DNA of 64,000 nt from JBMNOZ01 sp050943335 (GCA_050943335.1 JBMNOZ010000009.1:1-64000); one strand, 5' to 3'; shown: positions 52,738-61,673, counted from the stretch's first letter. A program made the numbers and translations. Notes: generated from the sequence alone by a model not told the origin.

Positions 52738-53118
52738 CTAGTTTCCGGTATGGGGTTCGGCGCTCTTTTCATCTTCACTATTCTTATCTTGGTCCTCGGT
52801 GTTAGGCTGCTGGTTATTATTGTCAAAACCTGCGTCTTCATTATCGGGATTGTCTGGGGCGTTAGTATTTGCTTGCTCCTCTTCCGGGTCCTCGCTAATA
52901 TTACCTGGCTCTGCCGGCTCCTTTATCTTGGTGTATTGAGGCACGGGTGGGCTTTTAATTGTCAAGGTTATAGGAGGCTCAGAGGTTTGGGTATCAAAAA
53001 AGTAAGCCTGGGTACTGGCCGAGGAGAAGGGATAACTAAAAAAGAAAACAGTCATAAGACAAAGGGGCAAGATCCTTTTAAAGAAAGTTTTGCATTTTTG
53101 AAATTTGTTGTTTGACAT
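52738..53118 (-). CDS. Small acidic secreted protein of the matrix cluster
   Basis: About 126 residues. A signal segment (ILPLCLMTVFFFSYPFSS) is followed by STQAYFFDT, which resembles the SipW-type cleavage region. The mature part is short and very acidic, rich in Asn, Asp, Glu and Pro, and probably unfolded. No family is recognised. It is first in the - strand operon. GTGGGGAAAAGG precedes ATG 53118; the frame stays open upstream to 53208. Confidence 0.65.
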   Translation of the reverse strand: MSNNKFQKCKTFFKRILPLCLMTVFFFSYPFSSASTQAYFFDTQTSEPPITLTIKSPPVPQYTKIKEPAEPGNISEDPEEEQANTNAPDNPDNEDAGFDNNNQQPNTEDQDKNSEDEKSAEPHTGN

Positions 53119-53431
53119 CCTTTTCCCCACTTTCTTTGCTGGGTAGACAGTGGTCCAACCAGGATTGGACAGAATTCTTTCTTGCGAGACCACTATAGCG
53201 GTATCCAATTTCTAAACTTGTTACAAGGAATGTACAGGAAAAATTTTTAGTAGTTTTTTTTGGGAAACTTTTCAGGCACATTCCAGTTACAGAAGGCAAA
53301 AAATCTCCTAAATTGAAAAATGAGATAATAATACCGGGCTTGGAATAGAAAAAAATCAGAATAAAAAACCGCCTTTTGGAATCTTATTCCAAAAGGCGGT
53401 TAAATGTAAATTTTTAAAATGTTTTAAATTT
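53119..53431. other. Leader and promoter region of the matrix operon
   Basis: 313 bp between the small secreted protein and the BTAD regulator. It has a perfect palindrome CTTGTTACAAG (53217-53227), a - strand TATAGT (53197-53192) as a weak -10, and two mutually exclusive hairpins: GTCCAA/TTGGAC (53153-53158, 53165-53170) and AGTGGTC/GACCACT (53149-53155, 53188-53194). The regulator's terminator is at the far end. Confidence 0.5.
53367..53401 (-). terminator. Intrinsic terminator of the BTAD regulator gene
   Basis: A long perfect stem: AACCGCCTTTTGGAAT (53367-53382) with its complement at 53386-53401. On the - strand it is followed by TTTTTTATTC. Confidence 0.9.
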
Positions 53432-54721
53432 TTATAACCAGGTGTTACCGACAATTAAAGAGCTGGGATGGTAGTTGTCTATTTTACCGGCAGTTTTTTT
53501 ACCAAGGGGATAAAATTTAATATCTATGGGGATATTGAGCTCCGGGTATTTGCGCTTAAACACCTCGTTTATCCGGATAGAGATGTTCTTAAGTTTTGCG
53601 GGTGAGGGTGAGGAGAGAATAAAGAGCAGGGTATCATTACTCCACTGAGTTAGGACATCTCCTTTCCTTAAAGTAAGGAGGAGGGTGTTTCTCACTTTTC
53701 TCATCACTTGTTGGCAATTCCATTGCTGATTGGAAGAGATTTCAGAATTAAGAGTGATAATTCCTAAAAAGGAACTCGCTGGATTTCGACTGCTTTTCCT
53801 TTCTTCCAGGTTATATATAGTCTGAAATTCCTCGATATTACAATAAAAAGCAGTTGTTTGGGGATCCTTTTCCTGTAATTCATTGAGTATTTCCAGGTCG
53901 CTTAGGCCGTTTTTATGTTTCGGCAAACTTTTGGATTTTAATTCCCTGCCTATCTCCCTTAAGGCGGAAGAAGGCTTGACTCCTAAATCCCCGGCTAGTT
54001 TCTCGGTAACATATTTATAATGGATGGTTGCTTGTTTAAAGAGAGCCAGTTCTAGCAGGGCTTCCAGATAAGCAATATGAACTAATTCCTCATCTGATTC
54101 GATTGTAAAAGCTTTTTCACAGGTTTCAACAATTTCTTCATATTCACCAAGTATCTTGAGAAGCTCTAATTGTTGAAGCAGGGCCCAGACATAAAGGCGG
54201 TGATAGCGGTTTCTAATCGGTATTACCCATTCACTATAGAGATCTTCTGCTAAAAAGTCACCCCTATATATGTTTAGAGCTCTTTGGTAGTAAAAAACAG
54301 CTTCTCGAGGATCGGAATCTTTAAGTTCATTCCCTTTTTGGATGCCGGCTGAGAATTCTTCAGCGTCCAGGGTAGAGTTTTCAAAGATAATAAACTCGTA
54401 AAAGCCATTTTGAAAGTTTAAACGGCAAAAGGGGGGGAGGCAGTTTTGGGTCTGCATTTTAGTAAGCAGTTGTCGGAGACGATAAATTTGAGTTCGCAAC
54501 GCATTTTTTGGGTTCTGTAAATCAAGATCGGGACCTAGATTATCAAGAATTGTTTCCGGCAGGAGTTTTTTCTGTTTGTTAGTAATAAAGAATTTAAGAA
54601 GAGCGATAAGCTTAGACGAATTTTTTACCGTAGTTAACAAGGATTTTTCATCAGCCAGGATATCAAAATTTCCAAAAGTAATAAATCTGATTTGTGGCTT
54701 AGAGATCTTGAGTAATGACAT
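53432..54721 (-). CDS. BTAD transcriptional regulator with degenerate GGDEF-like domain
   Basis: About 429 residues. An OmpR-type winged helix (FITFGNFDILADEKSLLTTV, then ALRTQIYRLRQLL) is followed by a BTAD helical-repeat domain (AEEFSAGIQKGNEL, RGDFLAEDLYSEW). The C-terminal domain reads LRKGDVLTQWSNDTLLFIL. This aligns with LRxxDxxxRxGGDEFxxxL, so the catalytic GGDEF is replaced by SNDTL while RxxD (residues 352-355) stays at I-site distance. It cannot make c-di-GMP but might bind it. It lies next to the matrix operon and is its likely regulator. ATG at 54721 is chosen; starts at 54754 or 54778 are possible. Confidence 0.82.
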   Translation of the reverse strand: MSLLKISKPQIRFITFGNFDILADEKSLLTTVKNSSKLIALLKFFITNKQKKLLPETILDNLGPDLDLQNPKNALRTQIYRLRQLLTKMQTQNCLPPFCRLNFQNGFYEFIIFENSTLDAEEFSAGIQKGNELKDSDPREAVFYYQRALNIYRGDFLAEDLYSEWVIPIRNRYHRLYVWALLQQLELLKILGEYEEIVETCEKAFTIESDEELVHIAYLEALLELALFKQATIHYKYVTEKLAGDLGVKPSSALREIGRELKSKSLPKHKNGLSDLEILNELQEKDPQTTAFYCNIEEFQTIYNLEERKSSRNPASSFLGIITLNSEISSNQQWNCQQVMRKVRNTLLLTLRKGDVLTQWSNDTLLFILSSPSPAKLKNISIRINEVFKRKYPELNIPIDIKFYPLGKKTAGKIDNYHPSSLIVGNTWL

Positions 54722-54989
54722 AAACTCACATCCGTGATCAACTTTGTGTCTCATAGTATAGCACATTATTGGAACCAAATGTAAATATAACCAATATATT
54801 ACACAATCAGCTTAAACCTTGGAATTAATTCCAAATTTCACAATTTAATTTGAATTTAGAAGGATTTTTCAATTTTATGTTGAATAATGTGATATGGACT
54901 AGGGATGAAAGACTGCGTTTTATTCCCGTTTCCGCCTTCTAAGGCGGAATTCTTGCCTTCTTCCTTCTTTTTTAAAACAGGTGAAAATA

Positions 54990-55979
54990 ATGCCCCAGAC
55001 TATTAGAGAGAGAATTGAAAAAGAGGAGTTTTCCAGGCTATCCCCGATGGCAGCTAAAAGCGCCGCAGCCAAAAGAGCCAGGCCGGAGAAGGAATGCCTT
55101 TTACGAACTTCTTTTCAGAGAGATAGGGATAGAATTCTTCACAGCAAACCCTTTCGCCGTTTAAAACACAAAACCCAAGTATATATTGCTCCTACCGGAG
55201 ACCATTACCGGACCAGAATGACCCACAGCCTAGAAGTAGCTCAGATATGTCGCACCATAGGGCGGGCTTTGATGTTAAATGAAGATTTAATAGAAGCCAT
55301 TGCTTTAGGCCATGATGTAGGCCACACTCCTTTTGGCCATGTAGGGGAAGAGGTACTGGCCACGATTGTCGGCAAATTCGAGCATAATGAGCAATCAATC
55401 AGGATCTTTGAAGTGCTGACCGGTGAGGGAAAAGGTTTAAACTTGACGGAAGAGGTTTTAGATGGAATTCGTCATCATACCGGATCAGGAAAACCCAAAA
55501 CTTTAGAAGGTCAGGTAGTGAGAATCGGAGATCGGATTGCTTATCTCTGCCATGATTATGATGATGCCTTGAGAGCGGGGATTTTAAAGCCGGGAGAATT
55601 GCCGGGAAAAGTTCAGAAAGTGATGGGCTCCACAACAAGCGAAATGATTACGGCGATGGTTTGCAGTATTGTCACTGCTTCAAAAAATAAGGAAGATATT
55701 TGTTTAACTGGTGAAGTGGCCGAGGCTATGGATGAGCTAAGAGAGTTTATGTTTGAAAGGGTTTATCTCTGCCCGGAATTAAATGAAGAGAGAAAAAAAG
55801 GGAAGCTCATTATAGAAATCTTATTTGACTACTATAGTAATCATCCCGAAGTCCTTCCTCCCGAGTTCCTTAAATGGGCGGAAGGGGATCTTAAAAAAGC
55901 GGTAACCGATTATATCGCCGGCCTGACGGATAATTACGCCATCCGAACTTTTAAGCACTTTTTTATTCCCAGAGAATAA
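54990..55979 (+). CDS. dgt: dGTP triphosphohydrolase-like HD protein
   Basis: About 329 residues. HD-domain motifs are clear: RRLKHKTQVYIAPTGDHYRT, RMTHSLEVAQICRTIGRAL and GHDVGHTPFGHVGEEVL. Dgt-type enzymes hydrolyse dNTPs to nucleoside and triphosphate. AGGTGA precedes ATG 54990; an in-frame GTG at 54981 is less likely. Its place before dnaG-rpoD is conserved in Clostridia. Confidence 0.94.
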   Translation: MPQTIRERIEKEEFSRLSPMAAKSAAAKRARPEKECLLRTSFQRDRDRILHSKPFRRLKHKTQVYIAPTGDHYRTRMTHSLEVAQICRTIGRALMLNEDLIEAIALGHDVGHTPFGHVGEEVLATIVGKFEHNEQSIRIFEVLTGEGKGLNLTEEVLDGIRHHTGSGKPKTLEGQVVRIGDRIAYLCHDYDDALRAGILKPGELPGKVQKVMGSTTSEMITAMVCSIVTASKNKEDICLTGEVAEAMDELREFMFERVYLCPELNEERKKGKLIIEILFDYYSNHPEVLPPEFLKWAEGDLKKAVTDYIAGLTDNYAIRTFKHFFIPRE

Positions 55980-56111
55980 ACGGCATGTATTTTTGATGGT
56001 AATATTTAATTTATTAGGGGAGGAAGGAAAACAAAAAAATTTATCGAAGAAATATAAATATTATCTGGCCAGGTCTTAAAATTATCTTAAGTTGTTTGAA
56101 AAGGGCGTGCT

Positions 56112-57953
56112 GTGGTGGCGAGAAAGATTCCGGAACACTTTATCGAAGAAGTACGCCAACAGGCAGATATTGTACAAATTATATCAGAGTATGTGGTGTT
56201 AAAGCGTACGGGCAAAAACTATCAAGGACTTTGTCCGTTTCATACTGAAAAGACCCCGAGTTTTAGTGTTAACCCCGAGCGCCAGATGTTCTACTGTTTC
56301 GGCTGCCGTACGGGCGGGAATGTTTTCACATTCTTAATGAAAAAAGAAAATCTCACTTTTCTGGAGGCTGTAAAAACAGTTGCCGACAGGACAGGATTGA
56401 TATTTCCGGAAAGAGAGCTCTCGCCCGCGGAGAAAAAGCTTGAACGGCAGAGAAAAAGGTTTCGGGAGATCCACAGTTTAGCCGCGGATTATTTTCGGGA
56501 TGTTCTTTTAAACAGGCCTGAGGGGAAGCCGGGATTGCAATATTTAAAACAAAGAGGAATAGATATTGAACTAATTAATACTTTTAATTTGGGGTTTGCT
56601 CCGGCTAAATGGGACGGTTTACTTCTTGAAGCAAGTACTAAAGGAGTCACTCCGCAGGAATTAGTGGAATTTGGTCTCGCTGTTGGCAAAAAAAACGAAC
56701 AAGGGGACACAAACTATTACGATCGTTTCCGGGGACGTTTAATGTTTACAATTTGTGATCTGCGAGGTGTTCCTGTTGCTTTTGGGGGGCGAGTATTAGA
56801 CGATTCCCACCCAAAATATTTAAATTCGCCGGAAACAAAATTTTTTAATAAAGGGCATAATTTATATGGTCTGGACTTAGCCTATCGGGGGATTAGAGAA
56901 AAAGGATTCGCTCTGCTTTTGGAAGGATATATGGATACCATAGCTGTTCATAAGGCGGGTTATAAAAACTCAGTAGCTTCCCTAGGAACAGCTTTCACCA
57001 GGGAACAGGCTAAAAGATTAAAAAGATATACCAATAGAGTAATCATCGGCTATGACTCTGACCAGGCCGGGGTATTGGCTACCTTAAGGGCCGGAAAGAT
57101 CCTTATGGAGGAAGGTTTTCGGGTTGAGGTGCTCGATTTGGGGGAGGCTGGGGATCCGGACGAATTCTTAAAACAATACTCGGTAGAAGAGTTTCAAGAG
57201 AGATTACAAAATCCAAGTACTTTGATCGAATTTAAATACCAGTATCTAATTCAGAATAATCCCCCGCGAACCATTCAGGATAAAGGAGAGCTTGTTAGAT
57301 CATTAGCCCCTGATATTCTTAAAATCTCCAGTAGTGTTGAAAGAGAAGGCTATGAAAGATTTTTAAGCCTCCAATTAGGATTGACCTTAGAGGCTGTACA
57401 AAGCGAAATTCATAGTATAGACCAGAGAAAAACCGGGAAGAAGAGTTTTTCCCAAAAAAACTTTAAAAGGCAGGATATTTATGTAAAAAACAGAAATAAT
57501 ATTAGTGGGAAAGAATTTGACTATACTTTGGATACCTATGTTCCTTTAGGCGTTTTTCGAGCCGAACAAATAATTCTTAGGCTAGTACTCGAAAATCCGG
57601 AATACAAGAGTATTGTTAAAGCTAATTTGGAGAATGATTTTTGGTGCCTGGAAGAGCATAGATATATTTTTGAAAATTATTCCGCCCAGGCAGTTACCCA
57701 CCTGGGGAATGATGATTCCCGATATGAAAAAATACAAGAACGCCTGGCAGAAATCTATGAAGTGGAAATAGATTTTAGTCAAGCAGAAACTGTGCTTAAA
57801 GATTGTATCGCAGCTTTAAAAAGAGCTGAAGAAGAAAAGACTATAGGGGATTTGCAGGCGGAGATGATTAATATGGAGAAATCCGGAGACATGGCTGGAG
57901 CGCTACGTCTGCTCCGGGAGATAGGAGAGCGGCTAAAACGTGGTGAAAAATGA
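56112..57953 (+). CDS. dnaG: DNA primase
   Basis: 613 residues, GTG start. The N-terminal zinc ribbon (LCPFHTEKTPSFSVNPE, YCFGCRTGGNVF), the TOPRIM domain (GYMDTIAVHKAGYKNSVASL and IIGYDSDQAG) and a C-terminal helicase-binding domain are present. It makes RNA primers at the replication fork. It sits 45 bp before sigA in the conserved macromolecular-synthesis operon. Confidence 0.97.
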   Translation: MVARKIPEHFIEEVRQQADIVQIISEYVVLKRTGKNYQGLCPFHTEKTPSFSVNPERQMFYCFGCRTGGNVFTFLMKKENLTFLEAVKTVADRTGLIFPERELSPAEKKLERQRKRFREIHSLAADYFRDVLLNRPEGKPGLQYLKQRGIDIELINTFNLGFAPAKWDGLLLEASTKGVTPQELVEFGLAVGKKNEQGDTNYYDRFRGRLMFTICDLRGVPVAFGGRVLDDSHPKYLNSPETKFFNKGHNLYGLDLAYRGIREKGFALLLEGYMDTIAVHKAGYKNSVASLGTAFTREQAKRLKRYTNRVIIGYDSDQAGVLATLRAGKILMEEGFRVEVLDLGEAGDPDEFLKQYSVEEFQERLQNPSTLIEFKYQYLIQNNPPRTIQDKGELVRSLAPDILKISSSVEREGYERFLSLQLGLTLEAVQSEIHSIDQRKTGKKSFSQKNFKRQDIYVKNRNNISGKEFDYTLDTYVPLGVFRAEQIILRLVLENPEYKSIVKANLENDFWCLEEHRYIFENYSAQAVTHLGNDDSRYEKIQERLAEIYEVEIDFSQAETVLKDCIAALKRAEEEKTIGDLQAEMINMEKSGDMAGALRLLREIGERLKRGEK

Positions 57954-57998
57954 ATTAATATGTATGTTGCGAATTGCCCACAGAAAGGGGGAAATTCG

Positions 57999-59099
57999 AT
58001 GACGGTGGAAGAAAGAAAAAAAGAAAATGTAGCTAATTTGATTGAACTGGGAAAAACCAAAGGGAATCTTACCTATGATGAGATTGCAAATGCCTTGCAA
58101 AAAATTGATCTTTCCGAAGAGCAGATAGAAGAGATTTATGATCAGTTAAATGGGTTGGGCATCGAAATAATAGATGAAACCGCCGAAACAGAAGAGACAG
58201 ATAAAGAATCTAAGGGCGGGGAAGAAGGTTCGAATGAGTCTGATATCGATCTTTCCGTGCCGGAAGGAGTCGGGATCGATGATCCGGTTAGAATGTACCT
58301 TAAGGAAATAGGTCGAGTACCCCTCCTGACGGCTGAGGAAGAAGTAGATCTGGCTTTGAAAATGGAAGCCGGGGATGAGCTTGCTAAACGACGCTTGGCT
58401 GAAGCCAACCTCCGTTTAGTGGTCAGTATCGCTAAACGTTATGTAGGGCGGGGTATGTTATTTTTGGATTTAATCCAAGAAGGAAATCTGGGTCTTATAA
58501 AGGCTGTAGAAAAGTTTGATTACCGAAAGGGCTTTAAATTCAGCACTTATGCTACTTGGTGGATCAGACAGGCGATTACCAGAGCAATTGCGGACCAGGC
58601 CCGGACAATCCGAATCCCGGTTCATATGGTGGAAACAATAAACAAATTAATCCGAGTTAATAGACAACTTCTGCAGGAATTGGGGAGAGATCCGACTCCG
58701 GAGGAGACAGCTAAAGTAATGGAGATATCAGAAGAAAGGGTCAGGGAAATATTAAAGATTGCCCAGGAACCGGTGTCTTTGGAAACTCCGATCGGAGAAG
58801 AGGAGGATTCTCACCTCGGGGATTTTATCCCTGACGAGGACGCCCCGGCACCTTCGGAAGCAGCATCATTTATTTTATTAAAAGAACAGTTAGAAGAGGT
58901 TCTAGAAACTTTAACTCCCAGGGAGGAAAAAGTGCTCAGGCTTCGCTTTGGGCTCGATGATGGGCGCTCTAGGACTTTGGAGGAAGTAGGGCAGGAATTT
59001 GGAGTAACCAGAGAGAGGATCAGACAAATTGAAGCCAAAGCCCTGCGCAAACTTCGCCATCCCAGCCGGAGCAAAAAACTAAAGGATTACTTAGAATAA
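57999..59099 (+). CDS. sigA: Primary RNA polymerase sigma factor SigA/RpoD
   Basis: About 366 residues, the short Gram-positive form. Region 1.2 (DDPVRMYLKEIGRVPLLTAE), region 2 (AEANLRLVVSIAKRYVGRGM and FSTYATWWIRQAITRAIADQ) and region 4 (TLEEVGQEFGVTRERIRQIE) are complete. It recognises TTGACA/TATAAT promoters like those seen throughout this window. ATG 57999 has AAAGGGGG upstream. Confidence 0.98.
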   Translation: MTVEERKKENVANLIELGKTKGNLTYDEIANALQKIDLSEEQIEEIYDQLNGLGIEIIDETAETEETDKESKGGEEGSNESDIDLSVPEGVGIDDPVRMYLKEIGRVPLLTAEEEVDLALKMEAGDELAKRRLAEANLRLVVSIAKRYVGRGMLFLDLIQEGNLGLIKAVEKFDYRKGFKFSTYATWWIRQAITRAIADQARTIRIPVHMVETINKLIRVNRQLLQELGRDPTPEETAKVMEISEERVREILKIAQEPVSLETPIGEEEDSHLGDFIPDEDAPAPSEAASFILLKEQLEEVLETLTPREEKVLRLRFGLDDGRSRTLEEVGQEFGVTRERIRQIEAKALRKLRHPSRSKKLKDYLE

Positions 59100-59157
59100 A
59101 ACTTTTGCCAAATTAGAGAATATATATAATTAGAGGTATTTTTCCAAACAAAAATGC

Positions 59158-59186
59158 TTGACCATAGGGAGATAATTACGTATAAT
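59158..59186 (+). promoter_or_regulatory. SigA promoter of the tRNA pair
   Basis: TTGACC (59158-59163), 17 bp, TATAAT (59181-59186), starting 15 bp before tRNA-Asn. Confidence 0.88.
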
Positions 59187-59201
59187 AAACGACGCAGGCT
59201 T

Positions 59202-59276
59202 TCCTCGATAGCTCAACGGTAGAGCAACCGGCTGTTAACCGGTAGGTTGCTGGTTCGAATCCAGCTCGAGGAGCCA
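59202..59276 (+). tRNA. tRNA-Asn (GTT)
   Basis: A complete cloverleaf: acceptor TCCTCGA/TCGAGGA, D-loop, anticodon stem ACCGG/CCGGT with anticodon GTT at 59234-59236, TTCGAAT T-loop, discriminator G and encoded CCA. 75 nt including CCA. Confidence 0.96.
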
Positions 59277-59281
59277 TTAGA

Positions 59282-59356
<75 letters not shown>

Positions 59357-59410
59357 TTCACGAAAAATGAAACTGGATTTAAGACCTTAAAATAAGCTTA
59401 TCTAAAAAAG

Positions 59411-59436
59411 AACTCTGGCAATTCGTCAGAGTTTTA
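59411..59436 (+). terminator. Intrinsic terminator after the tRNA pair
   Basis: AACTCTG (59411-59417) pairs with CAGAGTT (59427-59433), followed by TTAAAATTT. Confidence 0.75.
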
Positions 59437-59509
59437 AAATTTGGCGAAAATAATAATTTAGCCGTCCTTCAAAATAGGGTTGGCGAAGTAAGTTTAAAGG
59501 AAGAAATAG

Positions 59510-60304
59510 ATGAACAAAATAAAACTAGGGCCAAGACTGGAAAAAATAGCTTCTTTTGTGCCACCTGGCTCTTTAGTGGGCGATATCGGCACGGACCATG
59601 CTTATTTGCTGATCTATCTTTTACAGAAGAAGGTTGTCTCTAAGGCTATTGGAATTGAGGTCCATCCCGGTCCCTATAAAGCGGCTGTAAAGAATGTCCG
59701 TTCCTATGGTTTAAAGGACCGAATCGCAATCCGCTTCGGCGACGGTTTGCAGCCCCTGGAAAAAGGAGAAATTGATACCTTGGTTATTGCCGGGATTGGA
59801 GGAGTTAATATCCTGGACATACTCCAGGGCAATAAGGAAGTAATGGAAGGTATCAAAACTTTAGTATTACAACCCCAAAGCACGGAAGGCAATGTTAGAA
59901 GAAACCTTCTATCTTTAAACTGGAAGTTGAAAGGGGAAGACTTGGTTTCCGAAGATAACAGGATTTACACCGTATTATGTTTCTCGGCCACCGAAGGTTA
60001 TAAGGGACGGCAGATCGAAGAGAGAAACAAACTGTTGCTCGAAGAGTTTCAGTGTTTTCTAGATTCAGGGGAGGACTTGAAAGACACGATAGATAAATAC
60101 ATATGGCAGTTCGGTCCCTTGCTGCTTTCCAAAAAGGAGAAGCTACTTTACAATCTAATAGAAGCTGAAATTGTGAAAAATGAAAAGATAATTAGGGATT
60201 TGGAAAAGGCTAAAAGCGATAATCCTGAACTACAAACTAATAGGTCTTTGCGGGAGAGGGAAATAAAGGTTTTGGGAGGGATAAAAAAATGGCTGTGTCA
60301 GTAG
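59510..60304 (+). CDS. trmK: tRNA (adenine22-N1)-methyltransferase
   Basis: 264 residues. The SAM-binding motif is LVGDIGTDHAYLLIYLL, followed by GIEVHPGPYKAA and the family motif VIAGIGGVNILDIL with LQPQSTEGNVRRNL. TrmK makes m1A22 in tRNAs of Gram-positive bacteria. It overlaps yqfO by 16 bp; the sigA-trmK-yqfO order is as in Bacillus. Confidence 0.94.
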   Translation: MNKIKLGPRLEKIASFVPPGSLVGDIGTDHAYLLIYLLQKKVVSKAIGIEVHPGPYKAAVKNVRSYGLKDRIAIRFGDGLQPLEKGEIDTLVIAGIGGVNILDILQGNKEVMEGIKTLVLQPQSTEGNVRRNLLSLNWKLKGEDLVSEDNRIYTVLCFSATEGYKGRQIEERNKLLLEEFQCFLDSGEDLKDTIDKYIWQFGPLLLSKKEKLLYNLIEAEIVKNEKIIRDLEKAKSDNPELQTNRSLREREIKVLGGIKKWLCQ

Positions 60305-61452
60305 GGCAGATTGAACAGCTTATTGAAAAAATTGCGCCCCGGTATTGGGCTGAAGAATGGGATAACCCAGGGTTACTCGTCGGCAGTAGTGCTCAAAGAG
60401 TAAATAGGGTTCTTTTAAGTCTGGAGGCGACAAAAGATGTTGTTGAAGAGGCGATTTTAAAAAAGGTAGATCTTATTGTAGCCCACCACCCTTTAATATT
60501 TAAACCTCTTAAAAATTTAAGGACTGATCAGGGACCAGCTTTACTACCCTTAACTCTTTTCCAAAACGGAATTGCTTTTTATGCCGCCCATACCAATCTT
60601 GACCAATCGGAACTATCCTCTAGCTTTACATTGGCTAGAATTTTAGGATTAGAAAAGACTCAGTTTTTAGAAGTGACTGCCTCTGAAAAATTGTACAAAA
60701 TTGTAGTATTTGTTCCCGAAGAGCAAGTGGAAGAGGTTCGAAAAGCTTTAGCGGCAGAAGGGGTAGGTGCCGGTCTAACCTCCGGAGAAAATAGTGAAAA
60801 CTATATTGAATGTTTTTTCCAGAGTCCCGGCGAAGGAATGTTTAGACCTTTAGAGGGCGCTAATCCTACACTGGGTAAGGTCGGCGAACTTACTAAGGTT
60901 GGGGAGATAAAGCTGGAGGGTCTAGTAGACGAAAAATCTCTAGGGAGAGTAATAAAAACGCTACATAAGGTTCATCCTTATGAAGAACCGGCCTATGATT
61001 TGATTCCGCTAAAAAACCCCGGCAAAAGCAGGGGTTACGGGGCAATTGGCTATTTATCGGAATCAATGCCCTTAGGCGAATTATGGGAAAAATTTTTGTC
61101 GGACTTAAATAATTCGGAAAAAGGTTGTTTCCCGGTTCAGTATAATCTCTCTTCTGTCCGGCTGGCCGGTGATCGGGATAAGAAAGTTAAAAAAATAGCT
61201 ATTGCTAACGGTAGCGGTAGTAGTCTAGTTTCCAAAGCAATTTATGCCGGGGTCGATCTATACATTACGGGTGAGATCAAATATCATGAGTTGTTGGATT
61301 CTCTAGATGCTGGTCTAGCAGTAGGGGAATTAGGTCACTTTTTTAGCGAAATCCCGATGCTGAAATCACTTTTTGAATATCTTCGTGGAGATAAGACCAT
61401 GGCCGGGGTGGAATTTCTTTTCAGCGAGAGCGGTAAAAACCCTTGGCTTTAG
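60289..61452 (+). CDS. yqfO: Nif3-like dinuclear metal center protein (YqfO)
   Basis: 387 residues. The Nif3 core has WAEEWDNPGLLVGS, DLIVAHHPLIFKPL and AHTNLDQS at the N-terminal side, and GVDLYITGEIKYHELLD with ELGHFFSE at the C-terminal side. A PII-like insert (KIVVFVPEEQVEEVRKALAA) lies between, as in B. subtilis YqfO. Metal ligands are the His/Asp residues in these motifs; the substrate is unknown. Confidence 0.93.
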   Translation: MAVSVGQIEQLIEKIAPRYWAEEWDNPGLLVGSSAQRVNRVLLSLEATKDVVEEAILKKVDLIVAHHPLIFKPLKNLRTDQGPALLPLTLFQNGIAFYAAHTNLDQSELSSSFTLARILGLEKTQFLEVTASEKLYKIVVFVPEEQVEEVRKALAAEGVGAGLTSGENSENYIECFFQSPGEGMFRPLEGANPTLGKVGELTKVGEIKLEGLVDEKSLGRVIKTLHKVHPYEEPAYDLIPLKNPGKSRGYGAIGYLSESMPLGELWEKFLSDLNNSEKGCFPVQYNLSSVRLAGDRDKKVKKIAIANGSGSSLVSKAIYAGVDLYITGEIKYHELLDSLDAGLAVGELGHFFSEIPMLKSLFEYLRGDKTMAGVEFLFSESGKNPWL

Positions 61453-61453
61453 G

Positions 61454-61559
61454 CGTGGATAAATTATGCACATTATCCATAACCTTGAGAGCGGTTAGAT
61501 CGAACCTTGATAGGGTTATCACAAGCGTTGTCCACATGTTATTCACAAAATGTGCATAA
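61454..61559. promoter_or_regulatory. Cluster of six DnaA-box-like sites
   Basis: Within 106 bp: TTATCCACG on the - strand (61454-61462), TTATGCACA (61464-61472), TTATCCATA (61473-61481), TTGTCCACA (61528-61536), TTATTCACA (61539-61547), and TTATGCACA on the - strand (61551-61559). Each matches TTATNCACA or the consensus with at most one change. A strongly AT-rich tract follows (61560-61620). Confidence 0.75.
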
Positions 61560-61673
61560 TTAAAATAATTATAAAATTATGAGAATTAAAAAGAAAAGGA
61601 AACAATGTAATAAAATGTAGCTTGACTTTATTTTTTGTGATGTTATCATTGAGAAGCTCTCATAAAAAACAAA

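Noticed and set aside
53119..53208. A longer N terminus for the small secreted protein starting at 53208
   Set aside because: It would bury the signal peptide behind 30 residues and has no ribosome binding site; ATG 53118 has one.
61454..61620. The DnaA-box cluster as the chromosomal oriC
   Set aside because: dnaA-dnaN are not adjacent, and the core genes to the left are all read toward the cluster, which would be head-on with replication. Kept only as a DnaA-binding cluster.
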